From an uncultured Lachnospiraceae bacterium (GTDB lineage: Bacteria; Bacillota; Clostridia; Lachnospirales; Lachnospiraceae), in assembly GCA_905193085.1 (NCBI GenBank), contig CAJJNI010000135.1, forward strand, positions 1-6,768: 6,768 nucleotides of DNA, in the 5' to 3' direction. The position numbers and the translations under genes are program-made. Under the pieces are notes generated by a model. That model searched no databases. It saw only the letters and a list, made by a program, of their open reading frames with translations, and was not told the DNA's origin. Of this stretch, positions 1 through 4,789 are shown piece by piece (the first letter of the stretch is position 1; each line of letters begins with the position of its first letter).

Positions 1-49
1 TTCTTCCCGTTTACTGTTTTTTAGGTTTCGTTTCTGAAATCTCTTTTTT

Positions 50-63
50 GCAGATCGCTCTGC
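50..63 (-). other. Leader stem-loop with GCGA tetraloop
   Basis: The minus-strand RNA reads GCAGA-GCGA-UCUGC, a perfect 5-bp stem closed by a GNRA-type tetraloop. On the plus strand the loop would be UCGC, which is not a stable tetraloop class. This strand bias supports transcription to the left as a structured RNA. No U-tract follows it on the minus strand, so it is not a terminator. Confidence 0.5.
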
Positions 64-90
64 TTATTTAGAATTTTCAGGGTTGCATTA

Positions 91-111
91 CTGTTCAGTT
101 GTCAAAGTTCT
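91..111 (-). promoter_or_regulatory. boxA-like antitermination element
   Basis: The minus strand contains GAACTTTGACAACTGAA, which resembles the boxA of Bacillus and clostridial rRNA leaders (CTTTGAAAACTG-type core). BoxA RNA is bound by NusB and NusE (S10) to protect rRNA transcription from Rho-dependent termination. It lies about 25-45 nt downstream of the predicted P2 start, as expected for a leader boxA. The match was judged by eye. Confidence 0.55.
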
Positions 112-116
112 GTTCT

Positions 117-135
117 GTTGCTGTTCATCAGCAAC
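117..135 (-). other. 5'-terminal stem-loop of the P2 transcript
   Basis: A perfect inverted repeat: on the minus strand GTTGCTG, loop ATGAA, CAGCAAC. The stem begins 6 nt after the -10 box of P2, so it would start at or within one base of the transcription start. A matching element occurs at the same place downstream of P1, with a shared core of GCTGA ... AACAGC. Confidence 0.6.
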
Positions 136-141
136 TCTGAT

Positions 142-170
142 ATAATATCACATCTTCACAAGTTTGTCAA
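142..170 (-). promoter_or_regulatory. Strong sigma-A promoter P2 (probable rRNA operon)
   Basis: The -35 box is TTGACA at 170-165 (perfect consensus). A 17-bp spacer follows, then the -10 box TATTAT at 147-142, preceded by TGA, which is an extended -10 (TGn). The predicted start is around position 135, a G. Initiation with GTP is known for Bacillus subtilis rRNA promoters and underlies their sensitivity to the GTP pool; that it applies here is inference. Confidence 0.8.
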
Positions 171-200
171 CAACTTTCTTATTTTTTTCGATTTTATTTT

Positions 201-226
201 CTGTCTTTCGACAGATTTCAAATCTG
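201..226 (-). other. Overlapping alternative hairpins in the P1 leader
   Basis: On the minus strand CAGATT-TGA-AATCTG (226-212) shares its last three bases with CTGTC-GAAA-GACAG (214-201), a 5-bp stem with a GNRA tetraloop. The two full stems cannot form at once. They lie between P1 and P2, so only P1 transcripts contain them. An A-rich stretch follows on the minus strand, so neither is an intrinsic terminator in that direction. Confidence 0.45.
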
Positions 227-372
227 AATGCTGACTGCAGGATTCTCTAAAAGTCTTCATGCATCATACGGTCATCATAGTCAAAGCTCATGATATGTTC
301 CATACTCTGATTATACATATAAAATCATTTGAAAGAATTCTACTTTTCAATATATGTGTTATTATTTTGTCT

Positions 373-390
373 GCCGCTGTTTTCAGCGGC
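373..390 (-). other. 5'-terminal stem-loop of the P1 transcript
   Basis: A perfect inverted repeat, on the minus strand GCCGCTG-AAAA-CAGCGGC. The stem starts 7 nt after the -10 box of P1, at the expected transcription start (a G at 390). It is not followed by a U-tract in either direction, so it is not a simple terminator. It mirrors the stem-loop at the P2 start. Confidence 0.6.
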
Positions 391-397
391 GAATATT

Positions 398-426
398 ATA
401 ATAGCAAACCTCTTCACATTTGTCAA
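398..426 (-). promoter_or_regulatory. Strong sigma-A promoter P1 (probable rRNA operon)
   Basis: TTGACA at 426-421, a 17-bp spacer and TATTAT at 403-398. The -35 box and early spacer closely resemble those of P2 (TTGACAAATGTGAAGA against TTGACAAACTTGTGAAGA), so the two promoters look like duplicates of one module. The -35 box lies only 10 bp beyond the stop codon of the CvpA-family gene. Confidence 0.8.
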
Positions 427-435
427 CTATTTTTT

Positions 436-1101
436 TCATTTTTTTGAAATAAATTTTACAATAGGGTTATCCTGATATAAATTCCCCAAAAATTCGCTGT
501 CCCATATCATCTGCATAAGGCTATGACCTGCCGGTGTATAATTTAACATGCTGACTATTGTCATAAAAATCCATATACAAACTAATGCTTCTATCAAAGC
601 AAGTGTTGCACCACCTATACGATTTACCGTACCAATTATTGGAATCCTTTCAAATATATGTATTCCTCTTCCTAAAAACACACAAACCACTCTTAATACG
701 AAAAACACTGAAATATATGCTATAAGTCCACAAATATAATCGGCAATTGTCCGTGACATACTTTGAACAACTGTTTCTGTAGAATTCTGTGCTCTTACCA
801 TATCACTTATTTTACTGCTTACATTTTGCGGCAAATGATAGTAATCCTGTAATATTTCCTGTACATTTACACCATCTTCTATTTTATCATTAACTGTATT
901 TTGTATTGGAGCTTCTATCTTACTCATAATAACTTCGTTACTTTTAAGTGCATCTGCTACAAACGGAGACACAAAATACATTGCCACTATTGAAATTATA
1001 AGTGTAACCACTGAATATAGCATTCTAAGAATTCCACGATTATAACCATACACACCCATCCCAAAAACAAAAATCATAACTCCGACAAATAACCAGTTCA
1101 T
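436..1101 (-). CDS. CvpA family membrane protein
   Basis: A 221-residue integral membrane protein with four likely helices at about residues 3-20, 27-46, 118-143 and 163-187. A polar segment of about 70 residues separates the second and third. The pattern of an N-terminal helix pair, NRG near residue 21, IPIIGTVNRIGG (153-164) before the last helix, and DNPIVKFI near the C terminus fits the CvpA/colicin V production family. Its role is poorly understood and is linked to the envelope. The reading frame stays open to an ATG at 1113, but the ATG at 1101 is preferred: GGAGG lies 5 nt upstream of it, inside the longer version. It follows the DUF5711-like gene with an 11-bp gap, so the two are surely co-transcribed. 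No terminator follows; the next element is the P1 promoter. The family call is fairly sure, the precise function unknown. Confidence 0.8.
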   Translation of the reverse strand: MNWLFVGVMIFVFGMGVYGYNRGILRMLYSVVTLIISIVAMYFVSPFVADALKSNEVIMSKIEAPIQNTVNDKIEDGVNVQEILQDYYHLPQNVSSKISDMVRAQNSTETVVQSMSRTIADYICGLIAYISVFFVLRVVCVFLGRGIHIFERIPIIGTVNRIGGATLALIEALVCIWIFMTIVSMLNYTPAGHSLMQMIWDSEFLGNLYQDNPIVKFISKK

Positions 1102-1105
1102 ATTA

Positions 1106-1111
1106 TCCTCC
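1106..1111 (-). promoter_or_regulatory. Ribosome binding site that sets the CvpA start
   Basis: GGAGGA on the minus strand, placed 4-5 nt before the ATG at 1101. The alternative ATG at 1113 overlaps the upstream stop codon by one base (TAATG) and would put this Shine-Dalgarno sequence inside the coding region. The alternative could still work by translational coupling. Confidence 0.75.
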
Positions 1112-1112
1112 A

Positions 1113-2303
1113 TTACTTCAAGCGCATATACAACACTCTGTTTGAAAATACCAGTATTTTTTTTCGTTTATTTACGGGTATAATACTCTGAAGTTCATCT
1201 TCATACCCGGCATCATAAATGAGCTTTCCTTTCATATTGTAAATCTGACAGCCTGCACTATTTTGCATGTATATATATGAATCTTTTACAAAGACATTAT
1301 CATATTCAAATCCAAATGACTTTTCAAAAACAGGTTTTCCCTTTAAATTATAAACTTTCATTTCATAAGGGTTGTCTTTTCCATTGTTTTTATAAATAAG
1401 CCCAAAACATTTATCATCATAAAATACGCTCTTTATTTCTTCTGAAAGAGTTTCTTTATGAATGCTTTTTGGCTTCTGGGTGCCCTGATATATTTCCCAG
1501 AAATCTGTACCAAAAACTACTGCGGTATCTTCTGTCAGGAATTTTACTTTGGGAATAATCTCATTTTCATAATTTGCAGCTGCAACAAGATGGTCAATCT
1601 CATTTTCACCAACAGAATCAAAATTATAAAATGCTAGTTTTGTCTGTATTGAAGCATTTTCTATAATCATATATGATACAGCAAGCTTATACCCATCCTG
1701 TGACAGTGAAATATCCAGCGGGAATCCCGGTTTTTCTACAGGAGCTTTATTTTCAGCTATAAGTTTACCATTTTTATTATAATAATCTATGTAATTTATC
1801 TCTTCTTCCTGCATAAGGACTGCTACAGTGCCTTTTCCGGATACACACATTTTCTTAATTGGAAATTTTGTGTCAACTTCTCCCAAAACACCCTCTTTAT
1901 TAAAAATATAAACTTTATTTCCACCATTATCACATACTGATACATATTCATTATATATATCTACCATCGGGTCCTTCATTTCATATGGCTGATTCCATAT
2001 CAGTGTATTATCTTTGTCAACACATGCGATTCCGTCCATATTATATTTCAACATATTTCCCAGATATTCTAAATATATTGTGGAATCATCATCTTCTCTT
2101 TTTGTGTCGCTTATCATCTCGTAATTATCATATGTCCTGTTATTGCTATATATATAATACCCCATTGCAGCCAATATTACTGCCAATATAATGCAAAACA
2201 CACGAAAAAACCTTTTTCTTCTGTGCGACCGTAACTGACTGCTATATTCTTCTTCTCTTAACGAACTTTGTTTCATTCGAAAATATTCTCTTGCACTTGC
2301 CAT
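1113..2303 (-). CDS. DUF5711-like membrane-anchored beta-propeller-like protein
   Basis: A 396-residue protein. Residues 1-32 are basic and cytosolic (RSHRRKRFF), followed by one transmembrane helix at about 33-53 and an extracellular domain of about 340 residues. The outer domain has recurrent strand-turn units of the type YxFNKEGVL (132-140), YYNKNGKLI (174-182), VYNLKGKPV (317-325) and IYNMKGKLI (354-362). Such units are typical of beta-propeller blades and agree with the DUF5711 family of clostridia, as I recall it; no enzymatic residues are apparent. The ATG at 2303 has GGAG 7 nt upstream. The gene leads the operon and is followed by the CvpA-family gene, so the two may act together at the membrane, for example as a sensor or scaffold. 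That role is a guess; the fold and family are the supported parts. Confidence 0.7.
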   Translation of the reverse strand: MASAREYFRMKQSSLREEEYSSQLRSHRRKRFFRVFCIILAVILAAMGYYIYSNNRTYDNYEMISDTKREDDDSTIYLEYLGNMLKYNMDGIACVDKDNTLIWNQPYEMKDPMVDIYNEYVSVCDNGGNKVYIFNKEGVLGEVDTKFPIKKMCVSGKGTVAVLMQEEEINYIDYYNKNGKLIAENKAPVEKPGFPLDISLSQDGYKLAVSYMIIENASIQTKLAFYNFDSVGENEIDHLVAAANYENEIIPKVKFLTEDTAVVFGTDFWEIYQGTQKPKSIHKETLSEEIKSVFYDDKCFGLIYKNNGKDNPYEMKVYNLKGKPVFEKSFGFEYDNVFVKDSYIYMQNSAGCQIYNMKGKLIYDAGYEDELQSIIPVNKRKKILVFSNRVLYMRLK

Positions 2304-2361
2304 GCTTTATCTCCAATCTGAAAAACATCGTAAATTAAACTATATTTTTTATAATAACATA

Positions 2362-2389
2362 ATTATAAAAAAAAGAAAACACCCAACAA
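2362..2389 (-). promoter_or_regulatory. Candidate sigma-A promoter for the DUF5711-cvpA operon
   Basis: Minus strand TTGTTG (2389-2384), a 16-bp spacer and TATAAT (2367-2362). This leaves a leader of about 50 nt before the ATG at 2303. The -10 is perfect and the -35 is half matched. The spacer is a T-rich run. A second -10-like sequence (TATTAT) lies about 13 bp downstream. Confidence 0.45.
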
Positions 2390-2415
2390 ACTGTATATCT
2401 TAAAATTATAACGCC

Positions 2416-2462
2416 TCAGACAGCCTCATTTCACTCATACAAAACATTTTGCATCTGCCTGA
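2416..2462 (-). other. Possible structured 3' region after the LysM gene
   Basis: In the minus-strand RNA, CAGGCAG (2461-2455) can pair with CUGUCUG (2423-2417) with one G-U pair, extended by one U-A pair. Directly inside is a second hairpin, AUGCAAA-AUGU-UUUGUAU (2454-2437). The structure begins about 29 nt after the LysM stop codon. Only a weak U-rich run follows (GUUAUAAUUUU), so it is at best a poor intrinsic terminator. No other terminator is visible between this gene and the DUF5711 gene. Confidence 0.3.
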
Positions 2463-2490
2463 CAGGATATATCTTATCTGAACTAAAAAT

Positions 2491-3990
2491 TTACGGCACC
2501 CATATCCTCTGTCCGCTTTTAATTTCATCTGAATTATTTATTTTATTGTATTCACATATTTCATCAAGATATTCTAATGAACCGTACAGCTTTTTGCATA
2601 TTCCTATCAGTGTGTCACCATCTTTTACTTCATATGAACGGTATGAATCATTGGAATCAGCCAATGTTTCCTGTGCAGCTGTTTTTTTATCTGAATCTGA
2701 TTGTTCTGTAGTTTTATTATTATCTGAGTTATTATCTGTTTTTGATTCTGTATTTGTGTTATTTTCTGAACTATTGTTTATTTTTGTTTCCGTATTTGTG
2801 TTGTTTTCTGTACTGTTATTTGTTTTTGTTTCTATGTTTGTGTTACTTTCTGAGTTATTGTCTGTTTTTGTTTCTGTGCTTGCATTGTTTTCTGAGTTGT
2901 TATCTGTTTTTGCTTCTGTGTTTGTGTTGTTTTCTGTATTTGTGTTGTTTTCTGTATTTGTGTTGTTTTCTGCATCATTATTTTTTGCTACCTGTTGTGC
3001 AGCTTCATTTTGTATTGGCATGTCCGTACCTGGCAACAACCCTATTGCTGCCTGTGTTGTTTCTACTGCCGGATGTGTTGTCTCAATATTTATTGCAAAC
3101 CCTGTCGGAATTTCTTCTGCATTCTGAGCAGCCCCGGATGTAGCCTGTGATTCACCATTTATTACATTTTTTGACAGAGAAGCTATGACTTCCTGCATAT
3201 CTTTTAATTTATCGTAATGATTTATAAGTGTAACCCCCAAAACTATAACAACCATCACAAGAAAAGTACTTGCTGTGTACAAAAATGTTATTAAATGCTT
3301 ATGTTGTATTTCTTCTTTATGATTTGCGAGAAGCATTCTGTATGCTTCACTTTTTCCTTTTTCAATCGGTTCCATTTCAACACATTTGGCAGGCTGATTA
3401 TCTTCAGCATACTGCTGCATTCCCTGATTGCGTTCAAAATAAACATAATAACCATTCTGTTTTTTTAATTTTCCATTTTCATTTATATAAAAAATCTCTT
3501 CCCCATCTTCACTGAACCCCAAAAACAAAGTGTTTGAAGTACCAAAATTTTCACGATGGAATCCCTCACATTCCACCGGTAATTTTTCTTCAACTAAAAT
3601 GCGTGTACTCCACCCAATCTGACATAAAGAACTGTTTTCTCTGCCAAAATATTTTTGTATTGTACTTTCTGTATTTTTTTTATCAGCATCAGACATAGCC
3701 CCCGGATTATCTTTAACATCTATATCTAATTCAACCGCACCGATTATAAAAAAATATGTTGCCTTTTGTGCTACTTTTTTTTCGCCAACTAAAATGTGCG
3801 AAATTTTTCTGCCATTTTGCGGCATATCTTTATGCTTTCTTTTCAGGTAATTTAAAACAAATTCCTGTATGTATATCTTTGTGTTTCCAGCAACATTTCC
3901 AATCTGGCGTACATTTTTCGGAAGCTTGTCCTCCAAATTTCTTCTTAAGGTATCTGCATTGTCTTTTTTATTTTTTTTAATCTGCTGCAT
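2491..3990 (-). CDS. One-pass membrane protein with N-terminal cytosolic domain, repeat linker and C-terminal LysM domain
   Basis: A 499-residue protein. Residues 1-232 are soluble and start very basic; I do not recognise this domain. A hydrophobic helix follows at about 233-256, with His/Lys-rich flanks on its N-terminal side, which suggests N-in, C-out topology. Next come a Thr/Ala-rich stretch, a low-complexity linker of Asn, Thr, Glu, Ser and Lys (about 338-435), and a LysM domain (about 452-499: YEVKDGDTLIGICKKLYGS ... GQRIWVP). LysM binds N-acetylglucosamine-containing glycans, so the protein should tie the membrane to the peptidoglycan while keeping a large domain in the cytosol. A GTG at 3999 keeps the frame open, but it overlaps the AGAGG sequence; the ATG at 3990 sits 8 nt after AGAGG and is preferred. 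It is divergent from yyaC, so a part in sporulation is possible but unproven. Confidence 0.8.
   Translation of the reverse strand: MQQIKKNKKDNADTLRRNLEDKLPKNVRQIGNVAGNTKIYIQEFVLNYLKRKHKDMPQNGRKISHILVGEKKVAQKATYFFIIGAVELDIDVKDNPGAMSDADKKNTESTIQKYFGRENSSLCQIGWSTRILVEEKLPVECEGFHRENFGTSNTLFLGFSEDGEEIFYINENGKLKKQNGYYVYFERNQGMQQYAEDNQPAKCVEMEPIEKGKSEAYRMLLANHKEEIQHKHLITFLYTASTFLVMVVIVLGVTLINHYDKLKDMQEVIASLSKNVINGESQATSGAAQNAEEIPTGFAINIETTHPAVETTQAAIGLLPGTDMPIQNEAAQQVAKNNDAENNTNTENNTNTENNTNTEAKTDNNSENNASTETKTDNNSESNTNIETKTNNSTENNTNTETKINNSSENNTNTESKTDNNSDNNKTTEQSDSDKKTAAQETLADSNDSYRSYEVKDGDTLIGICKKLYGSLEYLDEICEYNKINNSDEIKSGQRIWVP
2710..2970 (-). repeat. In-frame tandem repeats encoding the Asn/Thr/Glu linker
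   Basis: Two repeat classes lie side by side within the LysM gene. At 2917-2970 are three 18-bp units encoding ENNTNT, two identical and one with a single mismatch. At 2710-2919 are five 42-bp units encoding 14-residue variants of TETKTDNNSENNTN. All unit lengths are multiples of three, so gain or loss of units keeps the frame. The two classes share the ENNTN core, which suggests the longer unit arose from the shorter. Confidence 0.85.
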
Positions 3991-3998
3991 TATAGACA

Positions 3999-4003
3999 CC
4001 TCT
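3999..4003 (-). promoter_or_regulatory. Ribosome binding site that sets the LysM gene start
   Basis: AGAGG on the minus strand, 8 nt before the ATG at 3990. The in-frame GTG at 3999-3997 shares a base with this element and so cannot be served by it. That rules for the ATG. Confidence 0.75.
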
Positions 4004-4059
4004 TTTATTTTTTTCTCTACATATGCACATATTTTTTAATGCCTTGTAAAGTCAGCTTT

Positions 4060-4068
4060 ATAATAACA
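4060..4068 (-). promoter_or_regulatory. Candidate extended -10 of the LysM gene
   Basis: The minus strand reads TGTTATTAT, an extended -10 (TGn-TATTAT), about 60-70 nt upstream of the LysM gene RBS. No good -35 box lies 16-18 bp away, so this is weak. A sporulation sigma factor could be used instead. Confidence 0.3.
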
Positions 4069-4117
4069 CTTTTGGAAATCGAATTTTAGCAAATTGTGTA
4101 AGATAAAATAATAATTT

Positions 4118-4124
4118 TTCGACA
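4118..4124 (-). promoter_or_regulatory. Candidate Spo0A box
   Basis: The minus strand reads TGTCGAA, in the longer context TTGTCGAAA, a perfect match to the core 0A box bound by phosphorylated Spo0A. It lies in the 199-bp region between the divergent LysM and yyaC genes, just upstream of the yyaC promoter candidates. A 7-mer can occur by chance, but the sporulation neighbour raises its weight. Confidence 0.4.
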
Positions 4125-4125
4125 A

Positions 4126-4153
4126 GAATAAAAAAATGTTGTTTGGAAAAAAT
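4126..4153 (+). promoter_or_regulatory. Candidate sigma-F-type forespore promoter of yyaC
   Basis: GAATA (4126-4130) resembles the -35 of forespore sigma factors, and GGAAAAAAT (4145-4153) fits the sigma-F -10 pattern (GGnnAnAnT). The spacer is 14 bp, one or two shorter than usual. A start near 4160 would give a leader of about 30 nt that includes the whole ribosome binding site. As I recall, B. subtilis yyaC belongs to the sigma-F regulon, which agrees. Confidence 0.45.
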
Positions 4154-4166
4154 GTTACGGTATACT
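4139..4166 (+). promoter_or_regulatory. Alternative sigma-A promoter of yyaC
   Basis: TTGTTT (4139-4144), a 16-bp spacer and TATACT (4161-4166). Its start would fall near 4173, inside the AAAGG at 4171-4175 and leaving only about 17 nt before the ATG. That is an awkward position for translation, so this is considered less likely than the overlapping sigma-F-like site, or a minor promoter. Confidence 0.3.
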
Positions 4167-4189
4167 ATTGAAAGGCAAGGATTCTTAAC

Positions 4190-4789
4190 ATGACTAAAAA
4201 CAGAAATATGTATTATTTTGATATGAATGAAGATAATGTTTCATACAAAATTGCACGAACATTATCTTCTTTGTTAGATTTATATTTTTCAGATTCAAAA
4301 GAAATTGTAATTTTGTGCATTGGAAGTGACAGGGTAACAGGTGACAGCCTGGGACCATTAATTGGGTACAAACTACAAAACACTCACTGCTATAATCCTA
4401 AATTATTAAGGCGGACAGCCAGAAAAAAAATGCATATTTACGGCACTCTTGATTTTCCTGTACATGCAATGAATTTAGAAAGCAAAATCAAAGAAATTAA
4501 TTTTCTTCACCCTGATATCCCCATAATAGCAATTGATGCGTCTTTGGGAAACAATAAATATCTTGGATATATTACAGTGGGAGTCGGCAGTCTTCACCCG
4601 GGTACGGGCGTTCATAAGCAGCTTCCATCAATCGGTGACTTCTATATTACAGGAATTGTTGGATCTGCGGGCGCATTTGAACAAATGACACTGCAAACAA
4701 CCCGGCTTGCCATTGTCATGAAATTGGCAGATACTGTTGCTACAGGACTTTCAACTCTTTTTTCACCAATTTCAGGGACTCTTCAATAA
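4190..4789 (+). CDS. yyaC: Spore protease-like protein YyaC (GPR-related)
   Basis: A 199-residue protein, close to the usual family length of about 200. Conserved blocks in order: CIGSDRVTGDSLGP (43-56), GTLDFPVHAMN (85-95), IDASLG (115-120), GVGSLHPGTGVHKQLPSIGD (131-150) and GIVGSAG (155-161). The family is related to GPR, the protease that degrades small acid-soluble spore proteins at germination, and to hydrogenase maturation proteases. Asp52 (in GDSLGP) and Asp116 (in IDAS) are the likely counterparts of the acidic active-site pair. Whether YyaC is itself an active protease is not settled to my knowledge. The ATG has AAGG 9 nt upstream. There is no signal peptide, so it should act in the forespore cytosol. 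Its last 50 bp overlap the end of glf on the other strand. In B. subtilis yyaC lies beside spo0J near the origin; a nearby rRNA operon would suit an origin-proximal locus here. Confidence 0.9.
   Translation: MTKNRNMYYFDMNEDNVSYKIARTLSSLLDLYFSDSKEIVILCIGSDRVTGDSLGPLIGYKLQNTHCYNPKLLRRTARKKMHIYGTLDFPVHAMNLESKIKEINFLHPDIPIIAIDASLGNNKYLGYITVGVGSLHPGTGVHKQLPSIGDFYITGIVGSAGAFEQMTLQTTRLAIVMKLADTVATGLSTLFSPISGTLQ

Larger units (their letters stand above)
1..135 (-). other. Predicted rRNA operon leader (partial, 16S gene off the left edge)
   Basis: Read on the minus strand, this stretch follows two tandem strong sigma-A promoters and has no open reading frame of note. It carries a boxA-like sequence (91-111) and small stem-loops, one capped by a GNRA tetraloop that exists only in the minus-strand RNA. 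This arrangement is known from the leaders of clostridial and bacillar rRNA operons, so a 16S rRNA gene is expected immediately left of position 1. The 16S itself is not in the window, so the assignment is an inference. A tRNA operon or another highly expressed stable RNA would be the main alternative. Confidence 0.65.

Noticed and set aside
373..390. Intrinsic terminator for the cvpA operon
   Set aside because: The stem-loop is perfect but is followed on the minus strand by AGACAAAATAATA rather than a U-tract, and it lies downstream of promoter P1, at its start site.
259..447. Plus-strand ORF of 62 codons over the rRNA leader
   Set aside because: It lies antisense to two strong promoters and their hairpins, has no ribosome binding site and has no recognisable protein features.
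1102..1113. Longer CvpA start at 1113 with TAATG coupling
   Set aside because: It is possible, but the GGAGG Shine-Dalgarno sequence would then lie inside the gene, and the four extra residues (MEDN) add nothing to the first helix.
2710..2970. CRISPR-like periodic repeats
   Set aside because: The units are contiguous, of 18 and 42 bp, with no unique spacers, and they code for a regular peptide linker in frame.
2546..3143. Long plus-strand ORFs rich in Leu, Phe, Ser and Val opposite the LysM gene
   Set aside because: They are the antisense reading of the Asn/Thr/Glu repeats and LysM domain. The apparent membrane-protein composition is a by-product of AAY, ACW and GAA codons read on the other strand.
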